A stretch of 64,000 bases of DNA from Aestuariibaculum marinum (GCF_014596975.1 NZ_JACVXD010000001.1:1-64000); one strand, 5' to 3'; counted from the stretch's first letter, positions 37,139 to 45,755 are shown. The notes: generated from the sequence alone by a model not told the origin. Program-made: numbers and translations.

Positions 37139-37680
37139 AGTAAATGTTTAGTAATCTTATCACTTAACGGTTTGGTTGCTGACAGGTAGTAATCCACAAG
37201 TTGTCCGTTGCCGTTCACTAGATATTTTTGGAAATTCCATTTTACAGAAGTATCCATATTTCCGTTTTTAGACTTTTGGGTTAGCCATTGGTATAAAGGA
37301 TGTTGGTTGTCTCCCTTTACATCAATTTTTTCAGTCATTAAAAACGTAACGCCATAGTTTCTCTCACAAAAGGTTTGAATTTCGTCAGCTGTTCCAGGTT
37401 CCTGACTGCCAAACTGATTACACGGTACGCCTATAATCATAAGGTTGTCTTGATGCATGTCGTAAAGTTTCTGTAAATCTTCATACTGACCAGTAAATCC
37501 GCATTTAGAAGCCACGTTAACAAACAATATATTCTTGCCTTTAAAAGTAGATAAATCGATAGGTTCGCCTTCAAGGCTGTTTATTTCTATGTCGTAAATA
37601 GATTCTATTGGAGTAGCCTGTGCATTAGATTTTGTAAAAAATGAAAACATAGTAACTAGGATTAAAATTGATTTTTTCAT
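37135..37680 (-). CDS. Exported glutathione peroxidase (Cys type)
   Basis: This 181-residue thiol peroxidase has a signal peptide (MKKSILILVTMFSFFTKSNA) and the active-site block VNVASKCGFTGQYEDLQKLY with peroxidatic Cys60. PCNQFGSQEPG (Gln of the catalytic set) and VKWNFQKYLVNGNG (Trp, Asn) complete the tetrad. Bacterial members usually use thioredoxin. It would reduce peroxides in the periplasm and fits the photo-oxidative setting. Confidence 0.92.
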   Translation of the reverse strand: MKKSILILVTMFSFFTKSNAQATPIESIYDIEINSLEGEPIDLSTFKGKNILFVNVASKCGFTGQYEDLQKLYDMHQDNLMIIGVPCNQFGSQEPGTADEIQTFCERNYGVTFLMTEKIDVKGDNQHPLYQWLTQKSKNGNMDTSVKWNFQKYLVNGNGQLVDYYLSATKPLSDKITKHLL

Positions 37681-37698
37681 TGATTGAATTTTAGTTTT

Positions 37699-38382
37699 TT
37701 AAAGTTTGAATGTAACGATGCCGCTATCCATTGGGAAAATTTGACCAGACATGGAAGCTGACTTATCGGATATTAAAAATACAGCCATTTCCGCAACTTC
37801 TTCTGGTTTTAATATTTTTTTTAACGGATGACGCTCTGTGATGGTCTCTACCATTTTATCGTTTCTTAGTAATTTAGACGCTAGTTCGGTATCTGTCACC
37901 GATGGCGCAATGGCATTTATTCTAATATTAGGAGCCAGCTCGGCACCTAGAGACTTAACTAAGCCTTCAATTCCAGATTTCGACGTCGCAACGCTGGTAT
38001 GAAAAGGCATGCCTAATTTGGTTGCTACTGTACTGAAAAGTAAAATTGATGGTTGTTTACTTTGTTTTAAAACAGGTAAATAGTGTTGAATAACTTTAAT
38101 AGCTCCCAAAACGTTAATTTCAAAATCTTGTCTAAATTCGTCAAGAGATAATCTAGTTATGGGCTTTAAATTAATACTACCCGGACAATATATTAAAGCA
38201 TCGGCTGTTTGAATTTCCGGTAATTCATCGTTTAAAACATTGTAAGTTATATGGTGTAAATTTGGGTGTACCTGGTCCGGAGCTGTTCTGCTTAAGTTTA
38301 TAATCTTGTGGGTCTCTAAAAGTTGTTCTAGAATAGCGTTTCCAATACCTTTACTACCTCCAATAATAATTACTGTTTTCAT
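37699..38382 (-). CDS. Short-chain dehydrogenase/reductase (SDR)
   Basis: This 227-residue protein has the SDR cofactor motif GGSKGIGNAIL (residues 8-18) and a Rossmann fold ending SGQIFPMDSGIVTFKL. The usual YxxxK catalytic pair is changed: the matching stretch reads HTSVATSKSGIEGLVKSLGA, with Ser or Thr in place of Tyr, so activity may be altered. The substrate is unknown. It belongs to the photolyase cluster. Confidence 0.85.
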   Translation of the reverse strand: MKTVIIIGGSKGIGNAILEQLLETHKIINLSRTAPDQVHPNLHHITYNVLNDELPEIQTADALIYCPGSINLKPITRLSLDEFRQDFEINVLGAIKVIQHYLPVLKQSKQPSILLFSTVATKLGMPFHTSVATSKSGIEGLVKSLGAELAPNIRINAIAPSVTDTELASKLLRNDKMVETITERHPLKKILKPEEVAEMAVFLISDKSASMSGQIFPMDSGIVTFKL

Positions 38383-38412
38383 TTTATATGTTGTTAAGCG
38401 TATGCTTGTGAT

Positions 38413-38622
38413 TTAAACCTTTAAACGCTTTTCTACTTTACGTTTAATGGTTGTTAATCGTTTCATTAAATCCATAATGTTTTGATCTTTCTTGCTCTTA
38501 TATATTTGGTTTAGATCTAAAATCAAGGATTTCGCCTGTCTGGACAATTTAATGCGATCACTTGTAGATAGTGATTTTAAACTTGTTTGTTCAAATTCTA
38601 AGGCTTGTTCAATTGTACTCAT
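38413..38622 (-). CDS. Small helical protein in the photolyase cluster
   Basis: This 69-residue, charged, all-helical protein (QALEFEQTSLKSLSTSDRIK to MKRLTTIKRKVEKRLKV) has a coiled-coil appearance and no signal peptide or recognised domain. Its place within the co-directional cluster supports a real gene. Confidence 0.65.
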   Translation of the reverse strand: MSTIEQALEFEQTSLKSLSTSDRIKLSRQAKSLILDLNQIYKSKKDQNIMDLMKRLTTIKRKVEKRLKV

Positions 38623-38661
38623 GGCTTTTAAATTAAATGTTATTTTAAAAATTTACTTCAT

Positions 38662-38940
38662 TTATCTTTTTGATATTTTATTCCCGGTAATTTGTTTTTG
38701 TCTACTGCATTTAAACCGTCCTTTTTCGAAATCGCATAATTTTTGATGTTTTGTTTTACGGCTTTGAACGCGTTTGCGCCAAAGTTTAAAACTGCTGGAT
38801 TTTAGTTCTCGCCTCATAATTTCAATAACGTCTTGTTCTTTAAGCTGAAATTGAAATTGTATAGCTTCAAAAGGAGTTCGGTCTTCCCAAGCCATTTCAA
38901 TAATTCGGTCAAGTTCCTGTTCTGAAAATGTTTTAGTCAT
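38662..38940 (-). CDS. TIGR03643/DUF2805 family protein
   Basis: This 92-residue protein has the family signature DRIIEMAWEDRTPFEAIQFQ and LKEQDVIEIMRRELKSSSFK LWRKRV, found next to photolyase genes in many bacteria. Two ATGs occur at the start (38943 and 38940); the second is used here, and either overlaps the upstream gene's stop by 1-4 nt. Function unknown, probably DNA- or RNA-associated because of the basic C-terminus. Confidence 0.85.
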   Translation of the reverse strand: MTKTFSEQELDRIIEMAWEDRTPFEAIQFQFQLKEQDVIEIMRRELKSSSFKLWRKRVQSRKTKHQKLCDFEKGRFKCSRQKQITGNKISKR

Positions 38941-39386
38941 CAATTGATATTGAAATTATAACGCTTAGTGAATTCTAATTTTAGATTTAAAAGCTTATTG
39001 AAAAATGCTCTGTTTTCATTGAAAGTTTTGCTTTTTCTAAAACGAATAAAACTACCATTAGCATGAATACTTAGCCCATTGGTTTTGTAAATGCTTAATT
39101 TAAAATAAGGGATGACCCAAACAAAGCGATTTAAGCCTTTAGTGATATGTACTAGAATTCCTTGTGGTCGCAATTCAATATTTGCATAGTTTAGGTCGCT
39201 AACTTGGTTTAAAATAGAATCAAAATTAGGACTGGTATCTTCAATAATCATACGTTTAGATCCTATGCCTTTTAGTTTTAAAGAGGTCCAAAAAGAAAAT
39301 GGCTTACCTACCAAATCATTAATTTGTCGTGTAATTTCATGGTCTTTATGTGTGGTTATAAAAAGCAAATTTTCACATTTACTCAA
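38940..39386 (-). CDS. Conserved hypothetical protein of the photolyase cluster
   Basis: This 148-residue protein has no signal peptide and no domain I can name. It is mixed alpha/beta (MIIEDTSPNFDSILNQVSDL, NIELRPQGILVHITKGLNRF) and ends with a basic helix. Overlap with the next gene at the ATG/stop indicates it is part of the operon. Confidence 0.75.
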   Translation of the reverse strand: MSKCENLLFITTHKDHEITRQINDLVGKPFSFWTSLKLKGIGSKRMIIEDTSPNFDSILNQVSDLNYANIELRPQGILVHITKGLNRFVWVIPYFKLSIYKTNGLSIHANGSFIRFRKSKTFNENRAFFNKLLNLKLEFTKRYNFNIN

Positions 39387-39642
39387 AAATACAAAATGTT
39401 TATGTTTTAATCGAAAAAGTTAAACAAAAAATTAACAGTTCATTTTTATGCTATTTATTTTTTAGTATTCTTGTTCTCTCGTTTAGTGTGTGGCGTTTCA
39501 ATATGCGGTAATTTTCTTGTTTCACCAATGCGTTGTCTTTCATATTCCATAAAATAGCACTGGCATGCTTACGTTTTTTTTGTTTAAAAGATTGAGAAAA
39601 GTATTTATTTGTAAGAATTATCTAAATTATTTCGAAACCAGA
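39387..39642. other. Gap in the photolyase cluster without a confident gene
   Basis: This 256-bp stretch lies inside an otherwise tightly packed operon. On the minus strand one frame is open for about 55 codons (KRKHASAILWNMKDNALVKQ is part of it) but has no good start until late, and another frame gives a 31-codon ATG product (39455-39550). I see no recognisable domain. It may be the remains of a decayed gene. Confidence 0.5.
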
Positions 39643-39795
39643 TTAGACTTGTTTTATTTTGCTGCGTTTGCGTTTTTCACTACAATATTTTACCTCGTTC
39701 CAATGATGCTTCCATTTTTTTCGCCATGAAAAGGGGCGGTTACACACAGGGCATATTTTAGAGGGAAGATGTTCTTTTTTTATTACTTTGGGCAA
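39643..39795 (-). CDS. DUF2256 small zinc-knuckle-like protein
   Basis: A 50-residue product matches DUF2256: KICPVCNRPFSWRKKWKHHW followed by NEVKYCSEKRKR. DUF2256 genes regularly sit in photolyase clusters. The start is probably the TTG at 39795 because a stop in frame lies just upstream and no ATG is available. Three of the usual four cysteines are kept; the fourth position reads Arg (CSEKRKR where CSERCR is usual), so zinc binding may be weakened. It starts 6 nt inside the end of the preceding gene region. Confidence 0.75.
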   Translation of the reverse strand: MPKVIKKEHLPSKICPVCNRPFSWRKKWKHHWNEVKYCSEKRKRSKIKQV

Positions 39796-39799
39796 AAGG

Positions 39800-41224
39800 T
39801 TACGCTTTAGCTAATTGATTAATCATGCCTTTAAATATAAAACCGTGAAAAGGTAATACGCTATACCAATAGAGTCTGCCGGCTAAACCACGAGGCCTGA
39901 ATGTTGCACGTTGGTAGACTTTGCCTTTATTAACTTTAAACTCGAGCCAGGCTTCACCCGGTAGTTTCATTTCTGCAAAAAGTATTAGTCGCTTTTGAGT
40001 TCTGTCAGCTACAAGTACACGCCAAAAGTCTAGGGCATCACCCGTATGGATTTCCGTTTTATTGGTTCGGCCACGACGTAAACCAATACCACCAACTAGT
40101 TTGTCCAGAACTCCTCTAATTTGCCATAAAAAATTACCATAATACCAACCGTTTTCGCCACCAATAGCCCAGATTTTATCTAATGTGCGTTGTTCATCTA
40201 AGACTGTTTGTTCTTTAACGTCTTTAAAACAACCGAATTTAGGTACCTTCAAATATTTACTAGAGGCACGTTTTTTATGTCGACTATTAATAAGAGCATC
40301 TTTCCAGCTGGAAGCAATATGGTTGCTTTCAATTTTTTCAAAAGCTAATTCAACAGCAGTTTTGTATGTCATGGGGTTAATATTTAGTAGGGAGTTGATA
40401 TTACTTGGTTTTCCAATAATTTCAATTCCCATACTATTTACAAGGCTCCTTGCTAATTTGTATGATGTAGAAGTAACAAAGTAGAGCCAGTAACTCGATA
40501 ACTTTGGAGTCATGACAGGCAGCGTGATGATATAACGTTTTAATTTTCGGATTTCGGCAAATTGTAACAACATAGTTTTGTAAGTTAAAATTTCAGGTCC
40601 GAAAATGTCGTGGGATGTATTGTGGAGTTCGTTTTTTCCCAATGCCTTTATTAAAAAGCTTAAAACATCGCGAATACCAATAGGTTGTGTTTTGGTGTTC
40701 AGCCATTTAGGAGTAACCATAACCGGTAGTTTTTCAACTAAATCTCTAATAATTTCAAAACTGGCACTGCCAGAGCCAACAATAATCCCTGCCTTAAAAA
40801 CAGTTAAGGCGTAAACATTTGATTTTAGTGTGTTTTCTACGTTTTTTCTAGACAACAAATGTTTTGACAGCTTCGTGTCGTTGGTAATACCACTTAGATA
40901 AATGACTTGTTTTGCTTTGGTAGTTTCAATGTAGTTTTTAAAGTTTACGGCACATGATTCTTCCATTTTATGAAATTGATCTACAGAAGTAGACATGGAA
41001 TGAATCAGATAGTAAGCGGCATCAATATCTTTAGGGATATTTGTTAGAGTTTCAGGTTTTAGAAAATCAGCTTCAACAACCTCAATAGCATCTTCGTCAA
41101 AATATTTTTGTTCCGTTCTAAGCTTACCACGAACAGCGCAAACCACAGTATGCCCTTCGTTTAAAAGAAGAGGGATAAGGCGTTTGCCTATGTAGCCGGT
41201 TGCTCCTGTAATTAGAACTTTCAT
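39800..41224 (-). CDS. NAD(P)-binding SDR-like protein with DUF2867 domain
   Basis: This 474-residue protein has an atypical SDR N-terminal half (MKVLITGATGYIGKRLIPLL, residues 1-20) and a C-terminal DUF2867 domain from about 325 (GGENGWYYGNFLWQIRGVLD, RPRGLAGRLYWYSVLPFHGF). The same architecture is common beside photolyases and flavin reductases in marine bacteria; its substrate is unknown. It lies 8 bp after the flavin reductase gene. Confidence 0.9.
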   Translation of the reverse strand: MKVLITGATGYIGKRLIPLLLNEGHTVVCAVRGKLRTEQKYFDEDAIEVVEADFLKPETLTNIPKDIDAAYYLIHSMSTSVDQFHKMEESCAVNFKNYIETTKAKQVIYLSGITNDTKLSKHLLSRKNVENTLKSNVYALTVFKAGIIVGSGSASFEIIRDLVEKLPVMVTPKWLNTKTQPIGIRDVLSFLIKALGKNELHNTSHDIFGPEILTYKTMLLQFAEIRKLKRYIITLPVMTPKLSSYWLYFVTSTSYKLARSLVNSMGIEIIGKPSNINSLLNINPMTYKTAVELAFEKIESNHIASSWKDALINSRHKKRASSKYLKVPKFGCFKDVKEQTVLDEQRTLDKIWAIGGENGWYYGNFLWQIRGVLDKLVGGIGLRRGRTNKTEIHTGDALDFWRVLVADRTQKRLILFAEMKLPGEAWLEFKVNKGKVYQRATFRPRGLAGRLYWYSVLPFHGFIFKGMINQLAKA

Positions 41225-41232
41225 GTTTTTAT

Positions 41233-41859
41233 TTATTTTTCTAATAATTGTTTTGGTCGTTGATATTCCAAACGTTTTTCAAGTTTAGGAATAGTATAGG
41301 CATCTAAACCATTGATGGAGGCAATTTCTGCTTTCGACAGATTAATGAATCCGTCATTTTCAAGTAAGTCATCTTTTAAGAACAACTCTTTAATTTCTCC
41401 AATGAGTAAAATAGTATCATTTTCTTTAATGTAATACTCTGAAACATATTTCATTTGTAATTGCACAGGAGCACCTTTAACGAAAGGAGCAAAACAATCA
41501 TTTTTATATTCTGAATGTAATTTGGTTACATCGAACTCCGAAACATCCTTGTCATACTTTGCAGAGGTATGATGTGCGTCTTCAATGATGGTTTTGTAAA
41601 TATGGTTTATAGTGTATACTCCAGTTTCTTTGATGTTTTCGTAGGTATTTCTTGGTACCGTTGTAGGTCTTAGTATAAAACCCAGAAGGGGTGGGTGGCT
41701 TCCTAAATGCGTTACCGAACTAAATACCGCTACATTTTCAATGCCGTTTTTAGATTTGCTACCAATTAAATTGGCACTTTTGAACCCCGAACAACTGTTG
41801 ATTAAGTTGATGCGGTAAAGATGATGCATTTCGTCAATATCCTTTCTACTAAAATGCAT
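41233..41859 (-). CDS. Flavin reductase family protein
   Basis: This 208-residue FMN-binding split-barrel protein has the motif HPPLLGFILRPTTVPRNTYE and ETGVYTINHIYKTIIEDAHH. It could supply reduced flavin. Its last gene neighbour upstream, the ABC1 kinase, ends at the same base where this ATG starts (1-nt overlap). Confidence 0.88.
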   Translation of the reverse strand: MHFSRKDIDEMHHLYRINLINSCSGFKSANLIGSKSKNGIENVAVFSSVTHLGSHPPLLGFILRPTTVPRNTYENIKETGVYTINHIYKTIIEDAHHTSAKYDKDVSEFDVTKLHSEYKNDCFAPFVKGAPVQLQMKYVSEYYIKENDTILLIGEIKELFLKDDLLENDGFINLSKAEIASINGLDAYTIPKLEKRLEYQRPKQLLEK

Positions 41860-43172
41860 TATGTTAGGGTTTTAAAATTATTGATTTTAATGTCTTTGGC
41901 TTTCAAATCGAACATAAGATTATACAAGCCGAAAAAGGTTCTGTTAATGTAAATAAAGTGTTTCGAACCACGATTTCCGTTCATTTGTTTCAGCTCGGTA
42001 CTTTTACTGTAACGTTGTCCCATTTCTGAAATTGATTTGAAAAATTTAGTGTCTGAAAAATCAAAAGTTTCAGAATGAAATGGTTGTGTGAATAAACTAA
42101 GCATATCGAAAAACATGGACGAGAAAAACTCCAATTCTTCTTTAGTATCGTCGTCTCGCAATATTTCTAATTCAAACATTTTTGCTTTGAACACCTCAGG
42201 GTTATTGATGTTTTCTTTCTTAGCTAATTCGAAATAGGGTTTATAGAAGCTTTCAGGTACGGTTTTTATACATCCAAAATCGAGAACAATTAATTCTCCG
42301 TTTTCTGAAACTAAAAAATTTCCAGGATGCGGATCGGCATGCACTTTTTTCAAAATATGCATTTGATACATATAAAAATCCCACAGTGCCTGACCTAGTT
42401 TTTGCGCTTTTTGTTCATCAGAATTATAGGCGGTGAATTCAGAAAGGTGCTCACCATGCATCCAATCCATGGTAATAATACGTTCTGAAGACAAGTCTTC
42501 GTAATAATTAGGGAACTTTAAGTTAGGGATATGGTTGCAGCTTTCTGCAATGAACTTGCTTTGTTCAACTTCTAAAATATAATTGGTTTCTTCAATGAGT
42601 TTGTGTTCAACTTCTTTAAAATATTTATCAGAGTCTTTTCCTCGAATATTAAACATTTTAATTGCAATAGGTTTTACCAAAGCCAAATCGCTAGCAATAC
42701 TGTTAGCCACTCCGGGGTATTGTATTTTCACAGCAAGTTTCTTCCCGTCCTTTTCTGCCTCATGCACTTGTCCAATACTGGCGGCATTAACAGATTCGAG
42801 GTTAAAAGAGTCGTAAATCTGGCTTGGTAATTTTCCTAAGTTTGTTTTAAATGTTTTAAGCACTAAAGGCGCTGATAATGGAGGTACAGAAAACTGTGAT
42901 AAGGAAAATTTTTCAACGTAAGCTGTTGGCAAAATATTCTTTTCCATACTAAGCATCTGTGCTACCTTTAAAGCGCTTCCTTTAAGTTGTTTTAAACTGT
43001 TGTATATGTCCTCGGCATTATTTTTATTAAGTACTTCCAGAGCCTCTGCTTCCGTTTTGGTAATTTTATCTCCGTAGTATTTTAAATAGTTAACACCAAC
43101 TTTAGCGCCTGTAGAAACAAGTTTCGTGGCTCTTTGAATTTTAGACGTTGGTATGTGATCGATGGTTTTCAT
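41859..43172 (-). CDS. ABC1/AarF/UbiB-family atypical kinase
   Basis: This 437-residue protein has the ABC1 family hallmarks: a KxGQ-like motif at LKGSALKVAQMLSMEK, an Ala-rich nucleotide loop replaced region NAASIGQVHEAEKDGKKLAV, the catalytic-loop KVHADPHPGNFLVSENGELI and VLDFGCIK. UbiB-type proteins support isoprenoid quinone or lipid metabolism. It sits between TetR and flavin reductase at the head of the operon. Confidence 0.92.
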   Translation of the reverse strand: MKTIDHIPTSKIQRATKLVSTGAKVGVNYLKYYGDKITKTEAEALEVLNKNNAEDIYNSLKQLKGSALKVAQMLSMEKNILPTAYVEKFSLSQFSVPPLSAPLVLKTFKTNLGKLPSQIYDSFNLESVNAASIGQVHEAEKDGKKLAVKIQYPGVANSIASDLALVKPIAIKMFNIRGKDSDKYFKEVEHKLIEETNYILEVEQSKFIAESCNHIPNLKFPNYYEDLSSERIITMDWMHGEHLSEFTAYNSDEQKAQKLGQALWDFYMYQMHILKKVHADPHPGNFLVSENGELIVLDFGCIKTVPESFYKPYFELAKKENINNPEVFKAKMFELEILRDDDTKEELEFFSSMFFDMLSLFTQPFHSETFDFSDTKFFKSISEMGQRYSKSTELKQMNGNRGSKHFIYINRTFFGLYNLMFDLKAKDIKINNFKTLT

Positions 43173-43184
43173 GATTTATACTTA

Positions 43185-43838
43185 TCAAATTTGTATTTTT
43201 TCTTTGAACAAAAATTTACCAAGATCAATAATGCTTTTAATAGGTGTTGTATTGATAATATCAAAACTTGTGTTTACCGATTTTTCAATGAAAATGTCGG
43301 TTTTTTCAAATTTTGCAGAAGTGTCTTTCATCCAGAATTCTATAGTGATTAATAACTGAAGCCAGGCCGTTTCCGCAAGTGTTTTTTGTTGGAATTTATC
43401 GATATCTTTTTGTTTGGTTTCGATAGTTTCTATGTCAAGACTATTAATGAATTCAATATAGCTTTGCCTCAGTGAGGAAAGTACCTTAAGGCGTTTTAGA
43501 TCTGTTTTAAATCCATCCAGCATAAAAACAACAAAACTTCTATTAGCCGTTAGTATTTCGAAGAATGTATAGTAGAAACTTAATAACTTGTTTCTGGAAT
43601 CGAAGGTTGTGAAATTTTCGTCATTTTTCAAAAGGTTATGGGTATTTGAAAAGAACGCATTGAAAATATGTTTTTCTAACCCTTCAAAAGAACCAAAATA
43701 GTCGTAAAATGAAGCTTCATCTGTTTTTATGGCTTTACAGAATGAAAAAATGGTCTTTGGTCGCTCATTCTGTTCAAGAACATAATTCATATAATGAGAG
43801 ACAAAGTCTGTTTTCGAAAATGATTTGTTTTTAGCCAT
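43185..43838 (-). CDS. TetR/AcrR family transcriptional regulator
   Basis: This 217-residue protein has an N-terminal TetR helix-turn-helix (residues about 8-60, KTIFSFCKAIKTDEASFYDY) and a helical ligand-binding domain. It is the first gene of the minus-strand photolyase cluster and likely controls it. An inverted repeat lies just upstream and is a candidate operator. Confidence 0.88.
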   Translation of the reverse strand: MAKNKSFSKTDFVSHYMNYVLEQNERPKTIFSFCKAIKTDEASFYDYFGSFEGLEKHIFNAFFSNTHNLLKNDENFTTFDSRNKLLSFYYTFFEILTANRSFVVFMLDGFKTDLKRLKVLSSLRQSYIEFINSLDIETIETKQKDIDKFQQKTLAETAWLQLLITIEFWMKDTSAKFEKTDIFIEKSVNTSFDIINTTPIKSIIDLGKFLFKEKIQI

Positions 43839-43857
43839 AATTACAAGTATTTATTTG

Positions 43858-43912
43858 TAAAGATACGAAATGTTTAATCTTTAATTAATAAAGTTAAACA
43901 AAATGTTTTGTT
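43858..43912 (-). promoter_or_regulatory. Candidate TetR promoter and operator
   Basis: A near-consensus -7 element TATCTTTA (43858-43865, minus strand) lies 19 nt before the TetR ATG, and an inverted repeat AACAAAA / TTTTGTT with a 2-nt spacer sits at 43897-43912. No good TTTG box is visible. Autoregulation is inferred. Confidence 0.4.
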
Positions 43913-43966
43913 AATTTTATTTTGTAGTTATCTTTTATAGCATTTGCTTATTTTAGAAGAATGAAT

Positions 43967-44006
43967 AGTCGTATTATTAATGTATTAATTAATAATAATA
44001 ACGACT
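43967..44006. repeat. AT-rich imperfect inverted repeat
   Basis: Arms beginning AGTCGT-ATTATTAAT and ending ATTAATAATAATAACGACT (with a few unpaired bases) lie between the divergent TetR and DUF2911 genes. It could be an operator or a small palindromic repeat. Confidence 0.45.
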
Positions 44007-44051
44007 TGTTTTATTAATTTTAGGAATCGATAATTAAACAACCATTTTAAA

Positions 44052-44900
44052 ATGAAAAAAATTTTAGCTTCAGTATTATTTTTAGCAGTGTCTTTTTCGG
44101 GCTTTTCCCAAATAAAGACACCACAACCAAGTCCGTCATCTAAATTGATGCAAACCGTTGGATTAACCGATATGACTTTAGAATATAGTCGCCCGAGTAT
44201 GAGAGGTAGAACTGTATTTGGTGATTTAGTTCCCTACGATAAACTTTGGCGTTTGGGAGCTAATTCCAATACTAAAATTAGCTTTACGACAGACGTGACT
44301 ATTGGAGGTACTAAGGTTAAAGCAGGGGAATATGCTGTTTTTGCAACACCTGGAATGTCTTCATGGGAGGTTGTATTTTACAGTGATACATCAAACTGGG
44401 GGACACCACAAAAATGGGATGATTCTAAAGTAGTAGCTAAAGCTAAGGCAGATGTATATAAAATGCCGGTTAAAATAGAAACGTTTACCATGACTTTTGA
44501 TGACTTAACAAATAACTCAGCTGTTCTGGGTATTTTATGGGAAGATGTTTATGTAGGTGTGAAAATTGATGTGCCAACAGAATCTATTGTTTCGGCATCC
44601 ATTGACAGAGCTATGAGTGGTCCAGGAGCTGGTGACTATTACTCTGCTGCTGTTTATTACTTACAAGAAGGTAAAGATATTGACCAGGCAAAAGAGTGGA
44701 TTGATAAATCGATTGCGATGTCTGGAGATAAAGCTCCATTTTGGCAACTAAGACAACAGTCTTTAATTTATGCTAAAGCAGGTGATAAAAAAGGTGCTAT
44801 TGCTGCTGCTAAGAAATCGTTAGCTGGTGCAGAGGCTGCAGGAAATGCCGATTATGTAAAAATGAATAAAGATTCTTTAAAAGAGTGGGGAGCTCTGTAG
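44052..44900 (+). CDS. DUF2911 secreted protein with TPR-like C-terminus
   Basis: This 282-residue protein has a signal peptide (MKKILASVLFLAVSFSGFSQ) and a DUF2911 domain (SRPSMRGRTVFGDLVPYDKL, WRLGANSNTKISFTTDV). Two helical repeats of TPR type follow at about 190-275. Function unknown; common in Bacteroidota. It ends at a bidirectional terminator. Confidence 0.92.
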   Translation: MKKILASVLFLAVSFSGFSQIKTPQPSPSSKLMQTVGLTDMTLEYSRPSMRGRTVFGDLVPYDKLWRLGANSNTKISFTTDVTIGGTKVKAGEYAVFATPGMSSWEVVFYSDTSNWGTPQKWDDSKVVAKAKADVYKMPVKIETFTMTFDDLTNNSAVLGILWEDVYVGVKIDVPTESIVSASIDRAMSGPGAGDYYSAAVYYLQEGKDIDQAKEWIDKSIAMSGDKAPFWQLRQQSLIYAKAGDKKGAIAAAKKSLAGAEAAGNADYVKMNKDSLKEWGAL

Positions 44901-44917
44901 GGATGATTATAACATAT

Positions 44918-44949
44918 AAAAAAAGCGCCTGACTGGGCGCTTTTTTTTT
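44918..44949. terminator. Bidirectional terminator
   Basis: A-run, arms GCGCC / GGCGC and a run of nine T form a terminator between the convergent DUF2911 and DsbA-like genes; the T-run reaches the stop codon of the latter. Confidence 0.88.
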
Positions 44950-45643
44950 AATTACAATTTCCGTTAATGTCGCAAGTATTATCATTTGCGACTATAGTTA
45001 ATTTATCCTGATGTTTTTCCCAGGCATCCTGAATCGCCTGTGTAAAGGCTTCAACAGGTTGAGCTCCTGAGATACCATATTTATTATCTAAAACAAAGAA
45101 AGGAACAGAGTTAATACCTAGGTTTCTGGCTTCCATTTCGTCCTGTCTTACTTCATAAGCAAATGCATCAGATTCTAACATGTGTTTCACTTTGTAGTCA
45201 TCTAAACCAATCGAACTGGCGATTTCGGTAAGTACGTCTATATCATCTATGTTTTTACCTTCCGTAAGATGTGCTTTTAGTAAAGCTTCTTTAGTTTTGT
45301 AAGCGGCACCTTGCTGCTTGGCAAAATGTAAAAGACGATGCGCTTTTAATGAATTCGCAGGGATAGATTGTTCTAAGTTAAACTCTAAGCCCGCATTTGC
45401 AGCCATTGCTGTTACATTATCAAACATATGTTTAGCACGCTCACGGTCTATACCTTTGTTTTCCACAAAATGTGTTAATGCGTCTGTTGTTGTGGTTGTT
45501 TGCAAATTAGGATCTAATTCGAAACTTTTCCATTCTACAGTTATTTTTTCTTTGTCAGGGAAACTGTTCAAAGCAGCTTCAAAATGTCTTTTTCCAATAT
45601 AACAAAAGGGACAACGTATATCGGACCATATTTTTATGTGCAT
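44948..45643 (-). CDS. DsbA-family oxidoreductase (FrnE-like)
   Basis: This 231-residue thioredoxin-fold protein has the CPFC active site (Cys11, Cys14 in SDIRCPFCYIGKRHFEAAL), a large helical insert and the cis-Pro region INSVPFFVLDNKYGISGAQP. There is no signal peptide, so it is cytoplasmic, as in the FrnE/polyketide-associated group. A short Asn/Asp/Cys tail (DNTCDINGNC) is unusual. Confidence 0.93.
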   Translation of the reverse strand: MHIKIWSDIRCPFCYIGKRHFEAALNSFPDKEKITVEWKSFELDPNLQTTTTTDALTHFVENKGIDRERAKHMFDNVTAMAANAGLEFNLEQSIPANSLKAHRLLHFAKQQGAAYKTKEALLKAHLTEGKNIDDIDVLTEIASSIGLDDYKVKHMLESDAFAYEVRQDEMEARNLGINSVPFFVLDNKYGISGAQPVEAFTQAIQDAWEKHQDKLTIVANDNTCDINGNCN

Positions 45644-45741
45644 AATTTTTTCTTTGTTTTGGGGTTTAGACGTAAAAGGTTTTTAAAGCTTTCATTAAGC
45701 TTAGCGAATATAGTATATACAATTTTAAAATAAAATAAAGA

Positions 45742-45755
45742 GCTACTTAAGTAGC
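45742..45755. promoter_or_regulatory. Perfect 14-bp palindrome between divergent genes
   Basis: GCTACTTAAGTAGC lies midway between the DsbA-like gene (minus) and the secreted PepSY-like gene (plus). It is a candidate operator; no regulator gene is adjacent. Confidence 0.4.
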
